A DNA stretch of 64,000 nt from Nemophila menziesii (lineage: Eukaryota; Streptophyta; Magnoliopsida; Boraginales; Hydrophyllaceae): positions 22,495,507 through 22,559,506 of the forward strand of contig JARWIR010000017.1 of NCBI GenBank assembly GCA_029959085.1, written 5' to 3'. Shown here piece after piece: positions 21,654 through 35,387 of this stretch (the stretch's first letter is position 1; each line of letters begins with the position of its first letter). The position numbers and the translations under genes are program-made. Under the pieces are notes generated by a model, which was given only the letters and a program-made list of their open reading frames with translations, had not been told where the DNA came from and did not search any database.

Positions 21654-22187
21654 ACATCATTCATCGTCACAAAAAAGTCACGCCTCTAGGAGCTATTGAG
21701 GGGGGCATTATATTGAGAATCAAACCTTCATGGTAAAGGGCTATCTGATGAAGATAAGTACGTGAAGCAAGGAGAGTTGATGTATCTACTAGAAGCAAAG
21801 TACAATTCGAGGTAACTATGCCGAACTTTAAACGAAGTTAAGAAAAAGTCCTATTGGGAGAAAACCCAAAATATAATAGGTTTATTGTACTTTTATTAAC
21901 TTTAGTATTCTATTTTCAGTAGTTTATAGTTTAATAAGTGTATACTATGCATACCGAGATGTGTATTGCAGTTTGTATGATGTGAAGGTAAAAATCAAAG
22001 AATTTTGAGGTAAAAAATGAAGGTTAAAGCGGAGAATGGTGAAGTACGGGGATATTAGGGCCTCCATTGTGAAAATGTACTGTATGCCATGAAATTTTCT
22101 TCAAATCAATATGGGAAAAAAGTTTTGTGAATTTAAATTTTTTTCAAAGAGTTATTGTAAAAATAAGAAATCAATGATTTTATTCAG

Positions 22188-22515
22188 CTAGGTCGCACCT
22201 CATAATACCTATACCGTGAATATGGTACTTTAGTGAGTTTTGACGAGAATCTCAGGATTTCGTAGGTCATGACCTTGAATTACCTAAGCGTCTCAAGCCC
22301 CTCAAGACTTCTTGATGATTTTTTAAGCTAGGTCACGACCTTGAATTACTTAGGCCACACCCCTAGCTATTGATCCATATAGTAGTTTATTTAATATGAC
22401 TCAGTGTCGCGTATCACTTGTGTCTACATCGTGTCTCAAGTAGATAAAGGTGGTTCGACCAAAAGAAGTAGTGGAGCCACCCGGTTAACCTATTCTTTTC
22501 TAGGTCAAGACCTAG
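22188..22515. repeat. AGGTC inverted-repeat cluster, U3
   Basis: Same cluster, with the perfect AGGTCATGACCT near 22265. Confidence 0.6.
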
Positions 22516-22621
22516 GTTGATTCGAGTAAAAATATAATAAAAGTCTAAATCATTAGTTTAAATGAAAGAAATAATTAACTTAGTAAAAAAACATTCAATT
22601 AACATTTCTCCCTTTCATCAA

Positions 22622-23279
22622 CTAGAAAGTCACACTTATATTAAATAATTTACGACATAACATATATTGGATCTTCCTCAAACAACTTGAAGTCACGATT
22701 AATATATTAATTTCAACAATTTTTGTACGGAAAAACATCATGCTTATATTTATGATTGCGAGAAAATTAAACTCTTGAAGGGTAGTTTCCAAATTTTGAA
22801 AATGCATATTTTCGAAATGGTTCAAAAGATTATTTGTGCTAACTTCATGCATGTCATTTCAGAGTAGCTTCTTTCTAATGATTGAGTTCCAAAAATTCTT
22901 GATGCCATTATTTGTTCTTCTAAGCAAATAGTTAGCTATCTCATCCCATCTGCACAAAAACCAAATCAAAACAAAACAAAATTTGAGTCACGTGATAATT
23001 CTCCAATGCATTAAAGAAAAATATATCTATTGCCAAGATGTATTTTAAGCTCGATTATTACATTTGCTTCTTCAGTAGTAAAATCATGACGTTTAGATCT
23101 GACCTAAAGTAGTTTAACCATCACGAAGTTAATATGAAAAAAATTATTCTCGTATTTGAGTTTAGGGTTTTTCACTTGCATGTTTTAGAAGCTCCATCCA
23201 GCTGCCATGGCCATGGACAGTAATGTAGTTGATAAGTTTTTCCATCTTCATCAGCTGACCAAAAATCCAAAGAAACATA
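22622..23279 (-). pseudogene. R2R3-MYB pseudogene, U3 copy
   Basis: Same remnants. The exon 1 donor is damaged (ATGCAAGTGAAA instead of ATGCAGGTAAAA), and exon 3 has the TGA. Confidence 0.86.
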
Positions 23280-23707
23280 AAAAAGATTAATAGATTAAAA
23301 ATTCCGAAGAAGATCCAATGAGAGTACACCTAAGGAGAAGTAAGGCTTTTTATTTTAATGGGGAGGTGGGTTTAGAGAAAATAAAAAGAAGTATACAAAA
23401 AAATTTAGAAAATTTTGAGGCCAAGTGAATATCATAAGCTATTAATACAGAAAATTGAGCGTAAACTTTATATTTTTAAAAATTAGGGGGGCAAGGGCTT
23501 CCGGTATAATTGTGGTTCTTCCACCGAGGGTTCAGGATTTGGTGAAAAAAACTTTTAAGGAGAGAAGAATTGCAGGTTGTGAAATATGTGACTGAAGTGA
23601 GATGAGGATCGTATTATACAGGCATCTCCATTCGTGTGTGTGCGTGTGGGTACACACCAAACAACACAGGGAGATGCATTTCGAATAGTTTCGTAGTCTA
23701 AACATTT

Positions 23708-24355
23708 CAAAAGTGTAGCCTATCACCTCATATATTGGACATAAATGAGATAAATGTGTGTCATTAATTGTCCTTTATTGAAATATTTTGGAAAAAAAGT
23801 TTTTTTTATCATCAACTTAGTGTGAGCGTAAGAGAAATTAAACCAACTATCGTTAGCTAATTTGAAATATTTAGAAAGATGAGGACTTAATTAGGATAGA
23901 ATGTTAATTAATGAAACTCTATTTACTAAATTCCTGGTAATACACCGGACTCCAGACATCTCTATTCGATTGCTCGTGTGAACATGCCATACAACATGCA
24001 AAAATGCATTGTGATTAGACGTGTAGTTTTGACACGACAAAAGTGTGGCATATCATCTTTCTCATTGATAAAATAATTATGCATAAATGAGATACATAAG
24101 TGATATCAATTATCCTTTATTAAAGAAATTGATTTTTTAAATTACCCTTGTAGTGTGAACATAAGATAAATTAATACCAACCACGACCATAAACTCTTGA
24201 AACGTCAAAAGTAAGGCCTATAACCTCTTTCATTGATGACTTAATTGGACATTAATGAAATAAAGGTATGACATTATTCGTCCTTTATTCCAATATTTTG
24301 AATTTTTTTCATTATTGTACAATATATGTAGTGTGAACAAATAAAAAATTAGCTC
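23708..24355. repeat. Three diverged ~150-bp repeats, U3
   Basis: Same internal repeat block. Confidence 0.6.
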
Positions 24356-24687
24356 TCTTTTAGAATAAAATGTTGATATGTGACTCTTTATTTACTAGTT
24401 TAATAAAAAGAAAATTTAACTGCAAAGTTGGTATTTGTGACATACAATGTACACATTTTTGAATTATGTTTTAGTTTCCACGGTGACTAAGTAGGTTTTA
24501 AAGTGAGCTTATCAAAAGCATAATTGTGATATACAATGTACACTTGCTTTTATTCTTTTAATCCAAATTAAACACATTAATCACCAAACACAAATTTACC
24601 AATTTTAGAATAATATGTTAAACATTAAGGGTTGACCATATGTTATTAAGCATCATATAAATCATTACAACATATTGATAGACTTAC

Positions 24688-25502
24688 CAAGTTTATTATA
24701 TAACTGTCCTATTTTCTTGAAATGTCATGACCAGCAATCGTTTTCCTGAAAATTAAACAACACTCTATGTGTATAAACAAAAAATACAAAATATTTGTGT
24801 GAATTCTATAGCATGACTTTCTAGCGACAAAAAATAAAAAACTAATCCTATATTTTGCAATTGTTTATAGGAGAGACAAATTACATGTCATACAAAACTC
24901 TTTTAGCTCTTTCCTAAAAACCAATAATTGCTGACCTATACTACAATTTTCACATTATATAGGGAGCATAGTGTGAATTAGTTCAAGTTTTTTTTTCATC
25001 CATTGCAAGATGGAAATAAAAATAAATCACATACCTTGATTAAGAGAACTTCTCCTAATTTATAGTATAACTCATTTTTATCTAACTTTTTTGCCATTGA
25101 TGAAACGTTAGTTTTACAAATCCAAAAGACTCAATAAAATTACTCAGAAGAACATCAATTTTCAACTATTCTGTGAAAAAAGAAAATAAATTAAATTTAG
25201 TTAAACCATATAAACAAATAAAACAAAAAGAATTTGAGTAAGATATAATATACCTTTACCTAATTTTATATATGTATATGTACATGGTGAAGAAACATTA
25301 CCTCTGATATACACAAAGAGAAGAAGAACTTTATTTTGCAGGTATAACTTTTTCTGCGGCGTCTTTGTTATTAGGGTAAATTTTTGTTTAAAACCTAAGA
25401 ATGGATAAGGCCCATGCTGTGTAGATTAGTTACATAGTAATAAAATAGGATGTAACAATGGATAAGGCCCATTTGCCAATAACTTTACTTGGGCTTACGT
25501 TC
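24688..25502 (-). promoter_or_regulatory. Candidate promoter and split leader, U3
   Basis: Same layout, with both TGGGCC boxes and the AGCCCAAG box kept. Confidence 0.35.
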
Positions 25503-26434
25503 CATATCAGGTTAATAAATAGGAAAATTCTTTCATCCTATATTGAATGGTCCAATATAACTTTTAGTAGTTTATGAAATATACCTTATATTTAACATAA
25601 AAAAACTAATTGTGGTAACTTTTTCAATTAATCTATTGACACATGTCTTGTTATTATAATTAACGATTATAATTAAATATCGGACCATCAAATATTGGAT
25701 GAAAGTCTTATATATTTAAGTTAATAAAAAGGTTGAGCTACTTTCCCACAAAAAATCTATACAACAAATCTAGGTGGGTAAAAAATATAAGTATACTATC
25801 TCCCAAAAAGACGAGATGAGGATCCAATGAGAAACGAAAACACTAAACATGAATTTTAATACTTTTTACTATACACTCTAAATTAGAGAGCATACCCTCC
25901 ATACAAAACTTGTTCTGAATTTACCAAAACTTTTATACGATAGTTGCAAAACCAATATTTCATGAATTGAACTTTCAAGTACTCTTTCTCATTCTTGGCA
26001 GGTAAAGCATTATGGTGATTCAGTTCCTTATGTGAGCTTGGCTTGGTTCATATCTTCCGTATACACAAACTATTATTTTTTAAGAGAAGAACAACTTGTC
26101 TATCAGAGGAGGCTTTAATCGGCGGAAGTGATATTTTCAAAGACACTAAACAAATATTTATTTTATGGGTTAAATATGGTGTTCTTATGTCGTTTTTATT
26201 AGTTTTTGCTTTTTTTTTCTGAATATTATTGAGTAACAGGGAATAATAGTTGTTAAAGCTTAAAATTTTTCTAAACTAACAGTAAATATTTATCCTTTAT
26301 TAATTGATATAAAGTGTTTTTGTTAACCATTAATTGTTATATATTATTATTTAAATTAGTAGGGGGTATTTGGTATTTTTAACCCTATTCACAGAAAAAT
26401 GATTTATGTAGTTTAAACCCACATAGATCGTTCG

Positions 26435-26643
26435 AGGGACCTATAGTGCAATTTGATATCAAAGGTCTCAACAAGTTGCAGTGGTGAGTTTATAATCAAT
26501 TTCTGTTTGTGACAGAACTTTCAGGGACATATAGTACAAGTTGATAACAAAGGTAATAGCAGTTTCTATGGTGGATTTATACCCACTTTCTGTCTATGAA
26601 GTACAATTTTTGGAACCTATAGTGCAATTTGATAACAAAGAGC
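26435..26643. repeat. ~88-bp tandem repeat, U3
   Basis: Same repeat; the second copy reads GTACAAGTTGATAAC. Confidence 0.72.
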
Positions 26644-26764
26644 TTTTTGTTGCAATAAAAAACTTGTGTATACAATAACTATATTCAAAATGTGTTAACC
26701 TCATTTTAATTCTCAGATTTGACCCTTAAACAACATATGATATGAAATAGAATTAGGAGGATCC

Positions 26765-27155
26765 CTTGCGTCTCTCAAGTACTGCTTTCATTTCTTGCGT
26801 CTCACCTTTATTTACTTGCGTCTAGTTATTTAATTGCATTTTTACATTAGTCTTTCATACTTAGGCATAGTACAAACCAACCAATCAACTATTAAATCAT
26901 TTATTTGCTTTCATAATCTCACCTTTATTTACTTGCGTCTAGTTATTTAATTGCATTTTTACATTAGTCTTTCATACTTAGGCTTAGTACAAACCAATCA
27001 ATCAACTATTAAATCATTTATTTGCTTTCATAAGTGCAATCATTCATTAATTGATAAGCATTGTACTTAACCATACCGTCCCTGCGAACGATCCTGTTTA
27101 TCACTATTGTTACTTGGGACAACCATACACTTGTGGTTGTGGTTCTCATTACTTA
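26765..27155 (+). mobile_element. LTR-retrotransposon leader remnant with duplication, U3
   Basis: Same remnant, lengthened by the 117-bp duplication at 26801-27034. A 124-codon ATG frame starts inside it at 27051 and runs to 27425 through A/C-rich sequence (CGCGSHYLLHYF, then many T, P, N and Q). The homologous frame is closed by stops in the other units, so I do not call a gene. Confidence 0.42.
26801..27034. repeat. 117-bp tandem duplication private to U3
   Basis: CTCACCTTTATTTACTTGCG starts at 26801 and again at 26918. The copies differ at about two bases (TTAGGCATAG against TTAGGCTTAG; ACCAACC against ACCAATC), so the event is recent. Confidence 0.92.
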
Positions 27156-28127
27156 TTACATTATTTTAGAACAAACAAAGGACCACCACACAACCAAGTG
27201 ATTTCCAAAGGAACGATATCAATATCCACTCAACCTAACCTAATCCAGAAAGGAACCACCAGCCAGCGAATGGTTACACTCACTCCCACTCCAACTGAGA
27301 CCCAATCAGTTAAAATGACACCAAAACTAGGTACCAACCAGATTCAAAAAATAATTACATACTTATTCTTACCATTAATCCCAAACCATAACAACACAAG
27401 TCAACCAATGGAGAACCAAACATAGAAATACCCAAATAAACGACAAACATCCAAAGATTCCTATGTCGAGGTCAACTGAATTGAAAAACTAGGCCACACC
27501 TAAATCAAAGGAAATAGAGGAGGGCAGATCACCTTACCTAATCGAATATCATATCCACACCACCAAACTAGAGGAGGAGCAGAGGGTTTCTGAACTTGGA
27601 AAGGTTACCAAAGACGGGAGATAACCGAGGAGGCTAACCACGAGATCCCAATTGCCTAACCATGCCACCTAGACATTGAAGTATATGGCACCATTACAAA
27701 ACAGTCGTCAAAAAAATGTATCAATAACCACCTCTCACTAGAGAAGACACAAAACATGGATGTGGTTAGGGGAAAGGAGAAAGTAAGACCAAATTTTTTT
27801 TGTGTAAAAAAACAATAAAAGGAGGAAAACAAAGCAAAGGTGAAGAGGGAGGGGTTCCACCTCCACCTGGATGTGAGGAGCGTCCCCTAGTGGCGACGAT
27901 GAAGACAAGGTTATGGTTCGGGTTTCTTGAAATTTTGAAAATAAAGGGGAGAGTGTTTTTAAAAAAAATTAAATATGTGATATGGTAAGGTGAATAGCCA
28001 TCTCAAATTAATAATTCAAACAGTTGTAAGGATGACTATGTATTGAATGAATCTAATTACCTAATAATATCAAACAATAAAAAGGAGTTATTAAGAATAC
28101 TTAACTTTATTATAAATTATAGAATTT

Positions 28128-28431
28128 TGTAGCGGATGTCCTAAAGAGTCATAAGTTACTAGCCTCCACACTTCTTATATTATTATGTAATAAGAATAGT
28201 CATATATTGTCATATTAATAAAGTTACTCTTTGTTGTAAGAAAATAGTTTTGGAAATACAAGAATACATTTATCACTTTATCTATTACTTTTCTCTTTCA
28301 GTTTACAACAAGTTATCAAAACAAGGTTACTCTTTTGATCTCATGAAAAGGGAGTAATTCGGTAAGCTTTATGTAATTCTTATTCTTGTGTTATGTTATC
28401 TTTGAAAATTTTATACTATTATTTTTTGTAG
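28128..28431 (+). mobile_element. Copia-like LTR and leader remnant, U3
   Basis: LTR part 28128-28310 (183 bp). The leader donor is damaged: CATGAAAAGGGAGTAATT instead of GTGGAAAAGGTAAGTAATT. Confidence 0.47.
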
Positions 28432-28459
28432 GATATGAAGTATATATTGTAAGTACCTT

Positions 28460-28816
28460 TGCCAAAAAAAATTATAGGCCTGAAATTTACACGAATTCTA
28501 TATGTCAGAAGCATATAAGAAAGTTTAGAGGACCGAAACCTACAATAAAATTTATATGGCATAAAAATGTAACAAATTTTATAGGCTCGAAACCTACCAC
28601 GAATGTTATATGCCCGAAACATATAACAAATTTTATAGGTTTGAAGCGTACAACAAATTTTATATACCAGAAGCTTACAACAAATTTTATAGACTTGAAA
28701 TCTAGAACACAATTTATATGCCTGAAACATTAACCAAAGTTTGAAGGCTCGACGCATGTATTTATTTTTATAGGTTTGAAGCCTATATTGAATTTTAAAG
28801 ACTCGAAATTTAAAAG
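28460..28816 (+). repeat. 27-bp-period minisatellite with extra first unit, U3
   Basis: One extra unit at the start (ATTATAGGCCTGAAATTTAC, 28470-28489) is shared only with U6. Confidence 0.8.
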
Positions 28817-30085
28817 AATTACAAACTCTTGAAACCTTAATTAAAAATTATAAGATTTAAGTAAATTTTGTACTATGATGAAAAAGTCATATAGATTTCA
28901 TGAATATTTAAGAATTAAATAAAAAAAAATGTTCTTAATATATTGCAAGTAATCAAAAAATTTATATGGGCTAAACCCTAAATGTCACAATAAAATATTT
29001 TATGAGGATTATGGAGAAAATTAAATATCCCTAAAAAACTATACTAAATTATTGGTATGATTCAGTCACTATATTTATAAAACATGATGATGAAAATATG
29101 CTTTCAATTTTTACGTACTTGGAGTTCGTTGATATACACATTAATTGATATAATTAGTACAAACAAGAAATTTATTCATATATATAATTTTGAGAAATAA
29201 AATATGATCCAGAAGTTCCTTGACAAATTTGACATATAATTAAATAAGAAAATTACACATTATCGAGGATTGTGATGAAAAATATTGTTTTTCTTGATAT
29301 TTATCTCCATATAGGCTAACAACCTAAATCTTATACGATAAAATATTTATATAACAATAAATATGAATTTTTATATGATCATATTATACACCGCCTAAAT
29401 GCAAAAAGTGGTTTTATTCTGGAAAAAAGGCATACAATAAGGGGGGATAAGTTGAAAAACTAAACAATTTTATGAATTACACCATTTTTTGGAAAATTTG
29501 TGCTAAACTTGCATCATAAAGGTTTTGAACATACAACCTATTTTGTATATACCATTTGGCCAAACAAATTATTTGTTAGTAAATTGGACAAATAAAGTGT
29601 TAGTATAAGTTCAAATACTACTAACTTAATTGAGGGTTTCGAACGAGCAAATATAAGAACATATATTCATCTCTTTGTATCATATCAAAAATATACAAAT
29701 GAAGTAGCTATATCACGAATAAAGGTTTTACAAAATATTATACGATTATTTGTCTCGTAAGCAAGCTAATGAATTATTGACGTAAAATCCTAATTTATGT
29801 TCCATTGACTCAACACAATTTCCTGAAGAAATTAGAATTACATTTCCAAAAACGAATGAAATCATTTTCAAATATGAATTAAAACAAACATTGTGGTGCC
29901 ACAATTTGACTGGATCAAATCATATTCTATAGCTCAAGATCATTCTATGTAGTAGATGGAATTGCATTTCGTGTAGAGAGTGTTTCATTTTTTAATCTAT
30001 ATGGAAATGGATATAAAAATGAACATGGTAGGGTTAAATCCGATTAAATATTTTATTCAATGGCTAAAACTATACATTGGAGTGA

Positions 30086-30322
30086 ATGAAATCGCATTTC
30101 CTAAATAAAATACTACGTCTTCTAATTTGTATTGGAATTAACGTGGTGGTGATCATAGCTCCACTTGAGGTTGAGATCATGGTAGGATTAACCTTTAGTT
30201 CATTAGAGAAATTAAAATTAATGATAAATATCTTAGGAAATATTATTAAATTAAAATCTATAAAATATAAGGTATATATTGGAAGTTTTCCTACAGTACA
30301 CTATCTAATCGATCTAATTTAA
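30086..30322 (+). CDS. Conserved 78-codon ORF, U3 copy
   Basis: Same frame, beginning MKSHF instead of MKLHF. Confidence 0.2.
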   Translation: MKSHFLNKILRLLICIGINVVVIIAPLEVEIMVGLTFSSLEKLKLMINILGNIIKLKSIKYKVYIGSFPTVHYLIDLI

Positions 30323-31192
30323 AGTTTTTGGATGACAAAAAATTATGTTACCTTGTGGTACAAAATTGACATAATCGGCGAATCATATTTTAAGTAAATT
30401 CTAAAGAAATTTACTAAACTTAAAGGATATTTGCCGAAACGAGTATTTTGTATAAACCAAAAGTGTCCATAAAATATTATATTTGCATTATTTCCTGAAA
30501 GTCATGTCAAAAGTGTGTGTTAGAAAAGATTTATGGTGTTTCTTCGGGTATAATCGTACATAAGTACAAGTAATTGAACCACACCCAGTACAAAAAAAAG
30601 ATATCACGATCCAAAGAACATTATATTATAACAAGACCGACTTAGTCACATGGGACATTAATGATAGACCGAATATTAGAGATCTCACTTGGAATATACT
30701 TAAAAGAACCAAGAGATTATTTTACCAAATGACTACACATATGTTTTAGGTTCTTTGGTAAAATTAAATGACTATCCCAAATCAATGATTTGGAATTTAT
30801 GTTGGGTTAAATACTCCTTATATTATTCTATATCTTGAATCCTTGAGAGGTGATATCATTAAATAATGTTTTAAATAGTGTCAATTTCATAAGATAATTA
30901 ACTCATATTAGGAGGAGAGACCCTACAACCTGAAGTACAACGTGATATATCGTGGAGGATAATATTATTGTTTCATCTCAATCCACGAAATAAATAATTA
31001 GAGCTTAAATTTCAAAAGACAATTTATTTTCAATTAGTTCCAAATAATATACAAAATACATTCGCAGGCATAGCGAATATTGTAAAATCTCATAAATTTA
31101 TTGTACGTGCTCCAATATAGATTATTGTCACAAAAAAATAATAGTTATTCTATAAATTTGTAAGTCCTTGGGAAACTCCAAGGCAGTTTGAA

Positions 31193-31375
31193 TTATGAAA
31201 AATCTATCCTTAGAGCTTGTTTCGTCCTTTTAAGAAAACATGATTGCAATTGCTGCCCTTCCAGCACAAAATTGCACCAAATATTATCTCCCTTGCAAGT
31301 GATCGGGACGTTGTTCTTATCAAAACTAATACTCGCAATCCCTATGGGTTTTATTGCTTTTAAACAACGCATCAC
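31193..31375 (-). CDS. Conserved 59-codon ORF, copy at U3/U4 border
   Basis: Differs by MRC for MRR and EGQQ for EGEQ. Confidence 0.25.
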   Translation of the reverse strand: MMRCLKAIKPIGIASISFDKNNVPITCKGDNIWCNFVLEGQQLQSCFLKRTKQALRIDFS

Positions 31376-32027
31376 AAAAAATATTTTCCTTTGTTAGGGG
31401 TAGCTCCTCTTTCGGTTCTTTTAATCCATGCGTATCATACGCTCTAATTTAAAATGAAAAAGTACCATTTTGTATGTTATATTATAAATTACATAACATA
31501 AAAACTGTAAAAAAAATTTAAATTAACATTTCCGCTCTTTTTATAATTTGACACGAAATATTCCATAATATATTATTTTCTTTTTTTATTTTTACTTTTT
31601 ATCATTTAAACAATGTTATCACTTTTCCTTCGATTCATTTACTATTCTTATATTCCTATAATTTTATTTCTTTTAACAACGTGAATCCAAAGTATACATA
31701 AAATATGTGATTAAAAGAAATGTTATTATTGATTAATTGATTTCTGCATATATGTAAGGACTATACGTACCGTTCTAATCTACAACTCTCTATAATATTA
31801 TGCATAAATAATATTTTTTGTATTTAATTCTCATTTTTATCCATTCCCACCATTGATAATTTAAAATGACCAAATAACTTTACACTGAACATTAATCCCT
31901 AAAAATACCAATCACAAATTAACATAATATCAAAAAACATATAATTTTAACATACTTTGAACAGTAGACCAAAAAAAATATTAGACATAATTAGTGAAAT
32001 TATAATATAATTGAAAACTAACATAAT

Positions 32028-32345
32028 TAAAAATTATTGGGGAAATCAAAAAGGGAACATCTAGCTAACCTATGTTGAAATCCTACCCATGTCTTACTTA
32101 CGCTCTCACCATCGTCATGGAAAAAATTGGCAAACTCCATTTGATCTTCCATTCTCATGTTTTATGGATAATAGAGATCTAAGAATTTTGCTTTGATTTG
32201 GTCCCATGACGTGATTGAATCAGATGGTTGACTATCTAACCATTCAGTCACATATCTGATTTAGAAAAACAAAAACATAAAGTATTATAGTTGCTTGCAA
32301 GTGACACCTTGAGTCATGTGGGTATCACAAATCTGCACCCCAACC
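32028..32345 (-). pseudogene. Ty3/gypsy gag fragment, U4 copy
   Basis: Same fragment. It shares the altered ends CTAGCTAACC and CTCTCACCATCG with the U7 copy. Confidence 0.78.
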
Positions 32346-32881
32346 GACATCATTCATCGTCACAAAAAAGTCACGCCTCTAGGAGCTATTGAGGGGGGCA
32401 TTATATTGAGAATCAAACCTTCATGGTAAAGGGCTATCTGATGACGATAAGTACGTGAAGCAAGGAGAGTTGATGTATCTACTAGAAGCAGAGTACAATT
32501 CGTGGTAACTGTGCCGAACTTTAAACGAAGTTAAGCAAAAGTCCTATTGGGAGAAAACCCAAAATATAATAGGTTTATTGTACTTTCATTAACTTTAGTA
32601 TTCTATTTTCAGTAGTTTATAGTTTAATAAGTGTATACAATGCATACCGAGATGGGTATTGGAGTTTGTATGATGTGAAGGTAAAAATCAGCGAATTTTG
32701 AGGTAAAAAATGAAGGTTAAAGCGGAGAATGGTGAAGTACGGGGATATTAGGGCCTCTATTTGGAAAATGTACTGGTATGCCAGGAAATTTTCTTCAAAT
32801 CAATATGGGAAAAAAGTTTTGTGAATTTAAATTTTTTTCAAAGAGTTATTGTAAAAATAAGAAATCAATGATTTTATTCAG

Positions 32882-33207
32882 CTAGGTCGCACCTCACAAT
32901 ACCTATACAGTGAATATGGTACTTTAGTGAGTTTTGACGAGAATCTCAGGATTTCTTAGGTCATGACCTTGAATTACCTAAGCGTCTCAAGCCCCTCAAG
33001 ACTTCTTGATGATTTTTTAAGCTAGGTCACGACCTTGAATTACTTAGGCCACACCCCTAGCTATTGATCCATATAGTAGTTTATTTAATATGACCCAGTG
33101 TCGCGTATCACATGTGTCTACATCGTATCTCAAGTAGATAAAGGTGGTTCGACCAAAAGAAGTAGTGGAGCCAGGGTTAACCTCTTCTTTTCTAGGTCAA
33201 GACCTAG
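32882..33207. repeat. AGGTC inverted-repeat cluster, U4
   Basis: Same cluster, with the perfect AGGTCATGACCT near 32958. Confidence 0.6.
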
Positions 33208-33313
33208 GTTGATTCGAGTAAAAATATAATAAAAGTCTAAATCATTAGTTTAAATGAAAGAAATAATTAACTTAGTAAAAAAACATTCAATTAACATTTT
33301 TCCCTTTCATCAA

Positions 33314-33961
33314 CTAGAATGTCACACTTATATTAAATAATTTACGACATAACATATATTGGATCTTCCTCAAACAACTTGAAGTCACGATTAATATATT
33401 AATTTCAACAATTTTTGTACGGAAAAACATCATGCTTATATTTATGATTGCGAGAAAATTAAACTCTTGAAGGGTAGTTTCCAAATTTTGAAAATGCATA
33501 TTTTCAAAATGGTTCAAAAGATGATTTGTGCTAACTTCATGCATGTCATTTCGGAGTAGCTTCTTTCTAATGATTGAGTTCCAAAAATTCTTGATGCCAT
33601 TATTTGTTCTTCTAGGCAAATAGTTAGCTATCTCATCCCAACTGCACAAAAACCAAATCAAAACAAAACAAAATTTGAGTCACGTGATAATTCTCCAATG
33701 CATTAAAGAAAAATATATCTATTGCCAAGATGTATTTTAAGCTCGATTATTACATTTGCTTCTTCAGTAGTAAAATCATGACGTTTAGATCTGACCTAAA
33801 GTAGTTTAACCATCACGAAGTTAATATGAAAAAAATTATTCTCGTATTTGAGTTTAGGGTTTTTTACCTGCATGTTTCAAAAGCTCCATCCAGTTTCCAT
33901 GGCCATGGACAGTAATGTAGTTGATAAGTTTTTCCATCTTCATCAGCTGACCAAAATCCAA
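33314..33961 (-). pseudogene. R2R3-MYB pseudogene, U4 copy with readable exon 3
   Basis: The only lesion relieved here is the stop after RKKLL. The codon is CGA, so the exon 3 frame runs on as LLRNDMHEVSTN for about 100 codons to 33314. From the acceptor it reads LGWDEIANY-type R3 sequence, [15 protein letters not shown], then an unfamiliar hydrophobic tail (HFQNLETTLQEFNF and onward) unlike a normal MYB activation region. The base before the TGG codon is T rather than A. Exon 1 and exon 2 keep their frameshifts, so the full gene is still broken. Confidence 0.87.
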
Positions 33962-34396
33962 AGAAACATAAAAAAGATTAATAGATTAAAAATTCTGAAG
34001 AAGATCCAATGAGAGTACACCTAAGGAGAAGTAAGGCTTTTTATAGTAAGGGGAGGTGGGTTTAGAGAAAATAAAAAGAAGTATACAAAAAAATTTAGAA
34101 AATTTTGAGGCCAAGTAAATATCATAAGCTATTAATACAAAAAATTGAGCGTAAACTTTATATTTTTAAAAATTAGGGTGGCATGGCCTCCGGTATGATT
34201 GTGGTTCTTCCGCCGAGGGTTCAGGATTTGGTGAAAAAACTTTTAAGGAGAGAAGAATTGCAGGTTGTGAAATATGTGACTGAAGTGAGATGAGGATCTT
34301 ATTATACAGGCATCTCCATTCGTGTGTGTGCGTGTGGGTACACACCAAGCAACACAGGGAGATGCATTTCGAATAGTTTCGTAGTATAAACATTTC

Positions 34397-35045
34397 AAAA
34401 GTGTAGCCTATCACCTCATATATTGGACATAAATGAGATAAATGTGTGTCATTAATTGTCCTTTATTGAAAAATTTTGAAAAAAAAAAGATTTTTTTATC
34501 ATCAACTTAGTGTGAGCGTAAGAGAAATTAAACCAACTATCATTAGCTAATTTGAAATATTTAGAAAGATGAGGACTTATTTAGGATAGAATGTTAATTA
34601 ATGAAACTCTATTTACTAAATTCCTGGTAATACACCGGACTCTAGACATCTCTATTCGATTGCTCGTGTGAACATGCCATACAACATGCAAAAATGCATT
34701 GTGATTAGACGTGTAGTTTTGACACGACAAAAGTGTGGCATATAATCTTTCTCATTGATAAATTAATTATGCATAAATGAGATACATAAGTGATATCAAT
34801 TATCCTTTATTAAAGAAATTGATTTTTTAAATTACCTTTGTAGTGTGAAAATAAGATAAATTAATACCAACCACGACCATAAACTCTTAAAACGTCAAAA
34901 GTAAGGCCTATAACCTCTTTCATTGATGACTTAATTGGACATTAATGAAATAAATGTATGACATTATTCGTCCTTTATTCCAATATTTTGAATTTTTTTC
35001 ATTACTGTATAATATATGTAGTGTGAACAAATAAAATATTAGCAC
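34397..35045. repeat. Three diverged ~150-bp repeats, U4
   Basis: Same internal repeat block. Confidence 0.6.
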
Positions 35046-35387
35046 TCTTTTAGGATAAAATGTTGATATGTGACTCTTTATTTACTAGTTTAATAAAAAG
35101 AAAATTTAACTACAAAGTTGGTATTTGTGACATACAATGTATACATTTTTTAATTATGTTTTAGTTTCCATGGTGACTAAGTAGGTGTTAAAGTGAGCTT
35201 ATCAAAAGCATAATTGTGATATACAATGTACACTTGCTTTTATTCTTTTAATCAAAATTAAACACATTATTCACCAAACAAAAATTTACCAATTTTAGAA
35301 TAATATGTTAAACATTAAGGGTTGACCATATGTTATTAAGCATCATATAAATCATTACTACATATTGATAGACTTACCAAGTTAATT

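Larger units (their letters stand above)
20607..31302. repeat. Tandem array unit U3 (10,696 bp, longest)
   Basis: Third unit. It is long because of a private 117-bp tandem duplication at 26801-27034, an extra minisatellite unit near 28460 (shared with U6), and retention of the 68-bp segment near 30540. Confidence 0.95.

Noticed and set aside
27051..27425. 124-codon plus frame in U3
   Set aside because: It is open only in U3, starts inside an element leader and is dominated by T, P, N and Q from A/C-rich DNA. Other units have stops, such as ATGAG and AATCTAGAA changes.
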